NCBI GenBank assembly: GCA_018806915.1
Contig: JAGKQI010000091.1
Coordinates: 1,302,001 to 1,366,000, forward strand
Direction of reading: 5' to 3'
Origin: Phytophthora colocasiae
Taxonomy: Eukaryota; Oomycota; Peronosporomycetes; Peronosporales; Peronosporaceae
Length of the DNA stretch: 64,000 bases
Shown one piece after another: positions 29,748 to 38,162 of the stretch (within the stretch, counting starts at the first letter, position 1; every line of letters begins with the position of its first letter). The notes under the pieces were generated by a model, which saw only the letters and a list, made by a program, of their open reading frames with translations, searched no databases and was not told the DNA's origin. Position numbers and translations under genes: made by a program.

Positions 29748-30770
29748 ATGGAAGGATGGTCAGCGGTAGCACTTGTGCTTCTTATCGTTGCCGTCGCAAC
29801 GGAGAAGTCCTGGTGCAGTGTTCGTCTCGTTCGAGAGGACTTGAAAGAGGTCACAACACCGCGAGTGTCTCCAATCGACGAAGGCTCAATGAGGACGATT
29901 TTGTACGGTGTTCAACACGAGCAGCCTGAGTCACTCTACCTCCTGGCGATGATGAAGTTCTACAGCCACGGCGTCGATCAAAACGTGGATGCGGCGGTGA
30001 CTCTATTAGGCAGAGCAGCTGAACATGGCCATCGAGACGCTGAGTTTGCTCTAGGCGTACTCTATGGACGAGGAGAAGGAGTACCACGTAGTGACAGTTT
30101 GAGTGCTTCGTGGCTCGCTAGAAGTGCTGCAAGTGGTCACACCGAAGCGAAATGGATGCTGGCCACGTGAGTATGAATGAAAATGTTTTGGTGCACTTCA
30201 CTGACTGATTCTTTGCGTTGCAGGATGTATAATGAAGAACGTGGCGTGAGTGAAGACGTTGATCGTGCTGTCGAACTTCTGGTAGACGCTGCAAGTTCGG
30301 GTAGCGGTTATGCCACGTTTCATCTTGGCGTCATGTACGAGTATGGTCGTGGAGTAAAACAGGATTTTGAGCGGGCTGCAGAACTATACCAGCAAGCTAG
30401 CGAGCAGCAGGTTGCTGAGGCCTTCTACTACCTCGGTCTGCTGTATCTTCAGGGTCGAGGTGTAGAACAAAGCTTTGAACACGCGAGAGAAAAGTTTCAA
30501 GAAGCTGTCAATCTCGGGAGTGCGCAAGCCATGTACGCATTGGGTCAGTTGTGTGTTCATGGTCAAGGTACGGCAGTAGACTATTCGCAAGCACTCTACT
30601 GGTTGAAGCGCGCAGCTCAGCAGGGAGACTATCGAATCAGTGCGACTGCACAGACCGTGGCGGATGAGATCGAGTTGGTCCTAAGTCAGACAGAGCTGTA
30701 CGTACAGGAGAGCGAACGCTTGCTTGGAGTACCAATTCGTGTCCAATTAGGCAGCATTGACAACCAATAA
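29748..30770 (+). CDS. Secretory Sel1-like repeat protein
   Basis: Two exons (29748-30166 and 30224-30770) joined by a 57-bp intron. The intron has GTGAGT, a CTGAC branch site and CAG, and splicing preserves frame. The product is 321 residues. Residues 1-25 are a signal peptide (MEGWSAVALVLLIVAV). At least six Sel1/TPR-like repeats follow with the A..LG..Y..G.GV pattern (FALGVLYGRGEGV, FHLGVMYEYGRGV, YYLGLLYLQGRGV, YALGQLCVHGQGT). By family, such proteins scaffold complexes, for example ERAD adaptors of the SEL1L/Hrd3 type. No membrane anchor or fibronectin domain is seen, so the exact role is open. Confidence 0.88.
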
Positions 30771-30850
30771 GGAAACAATCGAGTGGCTAGTGTCGAATGA
30801 AACAGTGTGTATTGGGAATTGTTTTCAACTAATGCGATCTATCATGCAAT

Positions 30851-32080
30851 CTACGAGGACGTCTTAGGCTCGGCAGCAAGAGCACGTTCCAAGTCGGCGA
30901 TGATGTCCGGCAGACCCTCGATGCCCACGGATAGACGGATGAGACTGTCCGAGATGCCAATCTCCTTGCGCACCTCAGCTGGCACGGACGCGTGCGTCAT
31001 GATGGCGGGGGACTCCGCCAGCGACTCCACAGCACCAAGACTCTCGGCCAGGGTGAACACCTCGAGGTTCTCCAGGAACGACCGGGCCTTCTCCAGACCG
31101 CCGTGCACGTAGAACGTGACCATTCCACCGAAGCCCGACGCCTGCTTCTTGGCGATCTCGTGCTGCGGGTGTGACTTCAGACCCGGGTACAGCACCTTCT
31201 CCACTGCAGGGTGCGCCTCTAGATACTCCGCAACGGCTTGCGCATTCTTGGCGTGAGTCGCCATACGCACATGCAGCGTCTTAAGGCCACGAAGCGCCAT
31301 GTAGCAGTCGAACGGAGCAGGCACAGCACCGATACCGTTCTGGACGAAACGAAGCTTCGTGTTGATGTCCTCGGAGTTGGTGATCACCACTCCGCCCACG
31401 ACGTCACTGTGGCCGTTGATGTACTTGGTGATGCTGTGCAACACGATGTCGGCGCCCAGAGTCAGCGGGTTCTGGAAGTACGGCGACATGAACGTGTTGT
31501 CTACCACCAACAGCAGGTTGTGCTTCTTGGCGAACTCCGACACGGCGCGGATGTCCGTGACCTTGAGCGTCGGGTTTGTCGGGCTCTCAACCCAGATGAG
31601 TTTCGTCTGGCCGGGACGAACCAGCTTCTCCACCTTCGTCAGGTCACTCAGGTCCGTGAAGTCGAAGTCGATGCCGTACGTCGGGTGAACCGTCTGGCGG
31701 AAGTAGCGCTGGGTGCCGCCGTACACGTCGTCGATGCACAGCACGTGGTCTCCGTGCTTCAGTAGGTGCGTCACGGCCGTCGTGGCTGCCATGCCGGACG
31801 AGTAGCACACGGCGAAGCGGCCCTTCTCACAGGCGGCCAACGCGCGCTCCAAAGCGCCACGGGTCGGGTTACCCGTGCGCGAGTATTCCCATCCCTTGCC
31901 AAACGAATTGGCCTGTGCACGACCAGCCACGACGCCTGGCGACGCCTGTGCGAAGGTGCTGGCTAGTGTAATAGGGACAGCCACAGCGCCCGTGTGCTCG
32001 TCCGGAGCTTGGCCCTCGTGGATGGCGGTGGTACCGAAGCCGTGGTGCTCGTCGACGTACTTGGAGGCGGCGCTGCTCAT
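30851..32080 (-). CDS. CTH: Cystathionine gamma-lyase (PLP enzyme)
   Basis: 409 residues, single exon, ATG start. The full Cys/Met metabolism PLP fold is present: YSRTGNPTRGALERALA, CYSSGMAATTAV, the cofactor-contacting VVDNTFMSPYFQNPL, and the Schiff-base lysine in HSITKYINGHSDVVGG. The C-terminal TLAESLGAVESLAESPAIMTH is also typical. The enzyme cleaves cystathionine to cysteine, 2-oxobutyrate and ammonia in reverse transsulfuration in the cytosol. Family members with cystathionine gamma-synthase activity look similar, but the length and the ESLGAVESL motif favour the lyase. The 3' end lies 80 bp from the convergent Sel1 gene. Confidence 0.92.
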   Translation of the reverse strand: MSSAASKYVDEHHGFGTTAIHEGQAPDEHTGAVAVPITLASTFAQASPGVVAGRAQANSFGKGWEYSRTGNPTRGALERALAACEKGRFAVCYSSGMAATTAVTHLLKHGDHVLCIDDVYGGTQRYFRQTVHPTYGIDFDFTDLSDLTKVEKLVRPGQTKLIWVESPTNPTLKVTDIRAVSEFAKKHNLLLVVDNTFMSPYFQNPLTLGADIVLHSITKYINGHSDVVGGVVITNSEDINTKLRFVQNGIGAVPAPFDCYMALRGLKTLHVRMATHAKNAQAVAEYLEAHPAVEKVLYPGLKSHPQHEIAKKQASGFGGMVTFYVHGGLEKARSFLENLEVFTLAESLGAVESLAESPAIMTHASVPAEVRKEIGISDSLIRLSVGIEGLPDIIADLERALAAEPKTSS

Positions 32081-33144
32081 AGTGGAAGAGTGAAATGGAT
32101 GGGGGAGGTGCTACGTGTAGCTTGTGCACTTGAGGAGATTCAATTGTGACGTCAGAGCTCCCTGCAGACGAATGGCAATGGATACGAAACGGTTTGCCAG
32201 CGATCTTTTTTGGAGGGTTTTCATTGGACTAGAAGATAGAACAGATGGTGGATGAAGTGTTGTGATTGGAGGGAAATATGTAGACATTTGTTCGTCTACA
32301 GACTCCACTCACGTACGTGGCACTGGCAAGTTGCCAGTGGCAACCAGCATTCCTTTGCTTGCTGTTGCAGTTGACGTCATGCAAGCGAGAAGTGATCCAA
32401 CAGATTGCGTTGTCGACTGTCACAGTCTTCGTTGCTTGCCAAACAACGACCGAACTGCATGTTCCACTTGGAATTCCCAATACATTCGTCAACGCTGGCG
32501 CTTACACAGCGGCGACTCGTTTCTGCTGGCGGAGATTCACTTCAAATCAGCCCGATCGTTTCCTTTGGTTGATGCATGCCTCATCCAATTGCCGGATTGG
32601 ATGCAGCGGATAAACTCGAGTCGTGCTGAATGCAGCGCCAATGCAGCACGCGTGCCTTGAACAGTAACTTACTGCTGTTCTATAGCCTACAATGCAATTG
32701 ATCCGCTGTTGCCAATGACAACAACACATACATGTAGAGTCAATTACGGCAAGTTCCCCCATAAGCAACGACACCGATCGGTAAGCTTTGTATTGCTGCT
32801 GTAAGTTTGATGAAGAAGATGGGCAAGGTTTCCTTCGGAGGAAGATCGGTAAAGCAAATTCGGTGTTGCAACTTGCACATTGCAACCAGCATTCTGGTTT
32901 CAAAGGAAATGTATTTGTTGATAGTAAATCTGCGTGTGTTGCCAGGTGGCCAACTATATCTGGTCTCATCTTGAAGAGTCCTTGGGTGGCTCTTCAAGAC
33001 GCCAAGTCTTACGATGACAGAAGCTCACCATGACGATCCGTATAGGACCGCGTTTGAGCGATGTGGGGCTGGATCCACAACTCTAAGCGACCAAGAATGG
33101 TGAATACCGACACCAAAAAGCTTCACTGCTAGTGAATCTAATTA
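32081..33144. other. Intergenic region, no gene seen
   Basis: About 1 kb with only short, motif-free open frames on both strands. It serves as divergent promoter space between the lyase (-) and the kinase-like gene (+). Confidence 0.5.
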
Positions 33145-35246
33145 ATGCTCAACAGGGTGCAATTTCTCGACTTGCTTGTAGACACAGAATTCTTAAAAGA
33201 GGAGTTGGCCCAGAGATTCCGGCAAGAAGTAAGGATCACAGCCCTCAATATTAGTCGCAAGACATAACACGTTTGTATTTATCAGCATGAAGGCCAACCT
33301 CACTCTCTCGAAAATTTTGAACGCGATCTCTGTAAATGGGTCGAAGATCCTATCTGTTCGCAGGTAGACGGTATTATCGACGATATGAAGAAAAAGGTAA
33401 GTCTAAAACTTAACTTATTCCCAACTGCTCTAACAATGAGGAATCCACTGGTAGATGTGGTTTCTTCGCCAAGTAATTGAAGCACGTCACGATGCCGATC
33501 CAATTGATGTCAATTTCTTGCACTCTGTCGTAACACAAGCAGAAGCAGCGAAAGATACAATGGCTGAGCTCGAAGAAACCAGCAGGAACACACTGGCATC
33601 CAAGTGGTTGGAGTCGAATTTATTTGGTTCTACTAACGAGCCAGCAGAATTCGACTCTGTGTGTCCCTGGAAGTTCCAACAAGCAAACGCTCGTTATCTG
33701 CGAGTTGAAGACCAACAGCGTGCTCGGTACCAGTTGCGTCTGCATCAATGTGATGTAAACACTGACCGAGTGCTGAAAGAAATGTTTTACCCCGTACTCC
33801 AACAATTCCGAGAAGTGCAGGCTGGGGTAGCCACCCTTGCTTCTCGGAAACGGCACGAAAGTGACGAGGATGAAGAACCGGAGCTCGCTATTGTGATAAT
33901 GGTTCGACGGCAGAGCGCTAGCGAGGAAGCTCTAGTATGGCTGGATAATTTGGTGGCTGCGTATCGGCAATTATCATTGAGTCCGTACATCCAGCAGTAC
34001 CTCGGAAGTGAAGACGTTTCAGGGGTGAAACAAGAAGCCTTAGTCAGGGAAAGCCTTACAACTCGACACTACTTTGAGTGTATCAAGGTAAGTGTTACTC
34101 GTAAGAGAAACTTCATTGTTTCTAGACCTTTATTTACAACCGTTGTGCTCAGGCGCGAAGTCTACCTGAACTTCTCTCAGATGAAGGCCTGCTTCTTGAA
34201 ACAACGCCGCTGTTCAAGTTATACGCTCGAGAACTCCTTCTCGCAATAATCGACGTGCTAGAGCAGTCAACGTACCACCTCAACGGAGTAAGTACTTCAA
34301 ATTACACGAAGTGTAGATTATGTGAAACTGACCAGTGAATTTAGCGCTTGCTGCCCGATAATGTGCTGGTTTCACACTCAGGTCGTCGCCTTTTCCTTGG
34401 GAAGTTGGACTTTGGAGACTACATCGACCCCTTCAAAAGGTGCCATCCTTACTCTTGAGGCCACACGCCCACTGTTTTGTTAATTTGTAAGTTTGTGTTA
34501 ATACTAGTAAATCACTCTCAACAGTGATGGAGGAACGAGAGAAATCGCTGCTTCAAGACCTAGCAGTGATACTTTTCTCGATGTTGTATCCGGTTACACT
34601 CCCACGGAATCTACGAGATTTTCGAACTCAATATCTCGGGAACCGATACAGCAAATTTATGTTCAGGTATCGCTTTACCACCAAGAACCAGCGATCAAAT
34701 GAGACCGCAGTATGCGTCTCATGCTACGACACCTTCGCTATTGTGCTTACAGGGAATAAACCATTTGATGAAATGTGGGACTTCCGGGTTTCGAAGTCTG
34801 ATGTGCTGGTTTGCATCGATCGACACTACTCACCTGTACGTACCAGTTTTGTTACGAATAGGAAACAATTTCTTAAACTAAACAATGTACTCTGTAGATG
34901 GAGTTCCACTTCCAGGCCAAGGTAAAAGGGAGATGTACCATTACCTTTTCACCCCTCGGCACAGGTACAATCGGAGATATCGCAGTAAAAGTGACAATTT
35001 GTCGAAGCAATTTCCGCCTTCATCAGAGCAAAGCTCAGGTAAGTCATTTCAAATACTTTGTATCGAATAGCTGTTTCTGATGAAATTATACACATACAGA
35101 CACTTATCAGTGCGTTATCTGGAGATTCACAAACGCTTCCACACGAACTCTCACCTCGAATGCTACTGCACCAGCACGAATACTTTCAACCCCTGTCCAA
35201 ATCAGAGAGCCATGAAGCGGAACGCGAACTATTACAGCGGGTGTGA
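33145..35246 (+). CDS. Nine-exon kinase-like protein with an in-frame TGA
   Basis: Exons by signal and frame: 33145-33228, 33286-33396, 33455-34087, 34153-34287, 34345-34439, 34525-34709, 34753-34835, 34898-35038 and 35100-35246. All joins keep frame, giving 537 codons, but codon 412 (34700-34702) is TGA. The N-terminal 320 residues are helical and charged, with no known domain. Around the exon 4/5 join, a stretch ends LLPDNVLVSHSGRRLFLGKLDFG. This resembles the catalytic loop and DFG segment of a protein kinase without the HRD aspartate, suggesting a pseudokinase. The frame is otherwise consistent to a normal stop. The TGA may be a nonsense allele, a sequence error or a wrongly modelled exon. 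Confidence 0.6.
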
Positions 35247-35359
35247 ATCACTGTGAGGATGTAACATGTATTCATTTTCCAATTACACTTACTTTTTTTC
35301 CTGTACTTGCATCCACATTTACATCAGCACTTGCATTCGTGCTCTGACTACAGATTCGT

Positions 35360-36394
35360 CTAACCACCGTGCGGGATTGCAGCAGCTTCAACGAGTTCTT
35401 TAGCGGCATATTGAACCATGATTGTGGTTGCCCGAGCAATCTTTGGACCATTACTCAGGGCCTTCACATTGCTGGTAGTCGCTGTGGCCGCCTTGGGCAT
35501 CTCCGAGATACCCAACCCAGAGCTGGACACAGCTTCTGGGATCTTCGCTGGAAGCCCCTTGGATTCCTCGACAAAAGCTGCCGAAGACTCAGCCAGCTCG
35601 GGTACAGAGGTCACCGCAGTCTCAACGTTGTCCACTAGCTCCACCATAGCGTCACGTAGCTGAGCCACTGGCGCACGAAGTTTTTTAATCTTGCGCAGAT
35701 CCATCTCCCTGTCACCGTTCATGATCTTGATCGCCCCCTTGTCGTTCGTGCCAATACTCAGTTCACTGATATCCTCAACCTTGGACAATTCTTTCAAGAG
35801 GATCTTCGTCGCCTCAGCCAAACTCGCCACATGAGCCTGAAGCATCAGCAGCTTCCGTAAGGTGAAGACGTTGACATTGATGTCGCGCACCAGCACATCA
35901 AACTGTCCTCTCTTGGTCACCAACAACCGACCGCGCTTCTCCACATACTCACAGAGAGGTTCGTCCGTCGGAGGCTTCTCTAGCGCTGTGTTCAGGTCGG
36001 TGACAGCGTTCTCCGTAGCGTCGAAAGCCTCTCGAAGCTCAATACTGAAACTCAACTTCTCGTCACGTTCTTCAGGCGTGAGGACATGAATCTGGTCCTT
36101 CTTGTCGAATTTCCAGAGCACCAACGCGACTCGACCCCCATGATTTACCGTCAAGCGTACTTGAGTCTCTCCTTGCAGAGCAGCAGCTGCCGACTTGAGG
36201 TTCTCCTCACTCTCAGCAATACTATTGTGGATTTCCACGAGCTCATTGAGAGGTGCAGCAGCCGAATCAAAGAACCCGTCGAAGTCCGGGATCTTGGTCT
36301 TGCGGATCAGGATCGGGTCTAGTTCCTTGTCCGCTGGATCACGAGGAGCACTCACGTGCTTGCTGACGCCGGAACCGGAGCACACTTGACCCAT
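35360..36394 (-). CDS. N-myristoylated helical protein, function unknown
   Basis: 344 residues from the ATG that gives MGQVCSGSG. Gly2 and Cys5 form a classic dual myristoylation/palmitoylation signal, which decides this start over the longer frame. The rest is mostly amphipathic helix (LRKIKKLRAPVAQLRDAMVELVDNVETAV), consistent with a membrane-associated helical bundle. I recognise no family. An Inr element lies about 47 bp upstream. Its 3' end faces the kinase-like gene with a gap of 113 bp. Confidence 0.82.
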   Translation of the reverse strand: MGQVCSGSGVSKHVSAPRDPADKELDPILIRKTKIPDFDGFFDSAAAPLNELVEIHNSIAESEENLKSAAAALQGETQVRLTVNHGGRVALVLWKFDKKDQIHVLTPEERDEKLSFSIELREAFDATENAVTDLNTALEKPPTDEPLCEYVEKRGRLLVTKRGQFDVLVRDINVNVFTLRKLLMLQAHVASLAEATKILLKELSKVEDISELSIGTNDKGAIKIMNGDREMDLRKIKKLRAPVAQLRDAMVELVDNVETAVTSVPELAESSAAFVEESKGLPAKIPEAVSSSGLGISEMPKAATATTSNVKALSNGPKIARATTIMVQYAAKELVEAAAIPHGG

Positions 36395-36440
36395 AGTCGT
36401 CGAAGGTCGAAGATACTGGAGCTTCTTGCACTGCAAGAAG

Positions 36441-36457
36441 AAGATTGAGGAATGAGA
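36441..36457 (-). promoter_or_regulatory. Oomycete Inr core promoter of the myristoylated protein gene
   Basis: The minus strand reads GTCTCATTCCTCAATCTT, matching CTCATTYYNCAWTTT at nearly every position, followed by pyrimidine-rich CTTCTTGCAG. It lies 47 bp upstream of the ATG. Confidence 0.6.
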
Positions 36458-36844
36458 CGGTCAAACGCTACGCACAACTCGAAGTCTGAACCCAAGAGTT
36501 CGTCAAGCGCAAGTCAAGTTCATAAGACGTAAAGGCAACACACACTTTCCACCGAGAAACAAGTGTGTGTCATGGGTTCAACACGTCCATATAACCATCT
36601 GTGACCTTCATCCACAAGGTCTTATGCCCAGTACTGGCAGGAAATTTGCGGTACATGTACTTATGTGCGGTAAGACATTCCTGGGTCGTCATACCGATTG
36701 GTGTGAACCACCTAAATGTTGAAGTTAAATGTAGCCATTTTTTTCAATAACATTAAGTGACACTAGTCTTCATCAAATATACAAATCATGTCACCGTTCC
36801 ATCTTGGTCTGCGACTGCCAGTCAATAATTCCAATTAAGCATCA
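36458..36844. other. Divergent promoter region
   Basis: About 390 bp between two divergently transcribed genes. No coding frame or repeat was seen. Confidence 0.5.
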
Positions 36845-38032
36845 ATGCGTGTCCTGGTAGGCGACGAGACTGGCTTGCTCAAGTCCATTGAGCTGGAGAA
36901 GAACGAGCAGCGTATTTTGTCCAGTCGTACGCAGCCTCAGGCACGTTCTCGAGCCATTCAGCGGCTCTGCTGGTATGGAGATGAGCGTGAAGCTGCCAAT
37001 TTCCAGCGGAATGTGGTTGTGGCACGTGCTGACGGGATCGTGGAGAGCTACGAGGCGTCGCACGGCAAGAGTTTGAGCGCCTCAAAGGAACCTGATTGGT
37101 CCTGGGAAGCACTGGAGAAGCAGGAGGCCAAGACACGTTGTGTGGGCCTCGACGTCATTCAGAAATTCGGATCAGTGGTGCAGTGCTCGGACACGGGTGA
37201 TGTGCTGGTGCGCAGTACATTGGAAGACGCAGGCAAACCGGCGACATTTAATGTGGGTGCTCACCTGGATGTTATGAGACTTGAATCGGCAACGCAGAAG
37301 GTGATTGGTGTGGGCGGCAAGGAGCACGACCTGAATCTGTGGTCGCTTGAGACGCAACAGGTTCTTTTCAAAGCCAAGAACGTCACCCACGACAAGCTGG
37401 ACATGCGTGTGCCCGTGTGGGTTAAGGACCTTCGCTTCTTGTCTGCTGGTAACAGTAACGGACATCGTGTCATTGTGGGAACGGGTCATCGTCATGTCCG
37501 GATTTACGACTCCAACACGAAGAGAAGACCCGTCCAGCAACTCGACAATTTCGGTGAAAACCCCGTGCAGTCGCTCTGTGTCTCGCCCGATGAGACCCGT
37601 GTGTATGTCGGTGACACGGCAGGCAACTTGGATATCCTAGATCTGCGTACTTTGAAGCACATGGGACGTTGCACGGGCCCCGTGGGCTCCATCCGTGACA
37701 TCGCGTGCCATCCGACGCTCCCGTACATCGCAGCGGTGGGTCTGGACCGTATGGTGCACGTGTTCGACATCAACACGCGCAAGTACCGCCACACGATCTA
37801 CGCCAAGCAGCGTCTCAACAGCGTTTTGTTCTGCGACGACGGCCTCAAGGACATCCCGGTGGTCGATGACGAGCCTGCGCGCAAGAAGCAGAAGGCAGGC
37901 GACGACGACATGACATTCGACGATGATGACGACGAGATGGAAGAGGAGGCGTACGAAGGGCTGGAGATTAGCGAAGAAGAGGAAGAGAGCGATGACGAGA
38001 GCGACGACGAGGATCCCGAAGACAGCGAGTAA
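36845..38032 (+). CDS. WDR74: WDR74/Nsa1 ribosome-biogenesis WD40 protein
   Basis: 395 residues, single exon. A seven-bladed WD40 propeller fills residues 1 to about 330, with the family's own wording: VGDETGLLKSIEL, GGKEHDLNLWSLETQQ, FKAKNVTHDKLDMRVPVWVKD, GTGHRHVRIYD and CHPTLPYIAAVGLDR. The C-terminus holds a basic patch (ARKKQKAG) and a long Asp/Glu tail typical of nucleolar proteins. In yeast and animals WDR74/Nsa1 acts in late nucleolar maturation of the 60S subunit and is released by the AAA ATPase Rix7/NVL. Confidence 0.9.
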   Translation: MRVLVGDETGLLKSIELEKNEQRILSSRTQPQARSRAIQRLCWYGDEREAANFQRNVVVARADGIVESYEASHGKSLSASKEPDWSWEALEKQEAKTRCVGLDVIQKFGSVVQCSDTGDVLVRSTLEDAGKPATFNVGAHLDVMRLESATQKVIGVGGKEHDLNLWSLETQQVLFKAKNVTHDKLDMRVPVWVKDLRFLSAGNSNGHRVIVGTGHRHVRIYDSNTKRRPVQQLDNFGENPVQSLCVSPDETRVYVGDTAGNLDILDLRTLKHMGRCTGPVGSIRDIACHPTLPYIAAVGLDRMVHVFDINTRKYRHTIYAKQRLNSVLFCDDGLKDIPVVDDEPARKKQKAGDDDMTFDDDDDEMEEEAYEGLEISEEEEESDDESDDEDPEDSE

Positions 38033-38162
38033 GTGGCTTTATCATCGTGTAATACTTCTCTATAGAATAGATAACTGCAGGAACGAGTTCATCGGCCAGT
38101 GAGTTTTACATATCCATTGGGTGGCTAAAGCTTAAGAACATCCTGTCTACTGCTACGCGCAT

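Noticed and set aside
34700..34702. Selenocysteine codon at the in-frame TGA
   Set aside because: The context (AIK-TGA-DRR) has no redox motif or known selenoprotein family, and no SECIS structure was identified. Nonsense, error or mis-modelled splicing are simpler.
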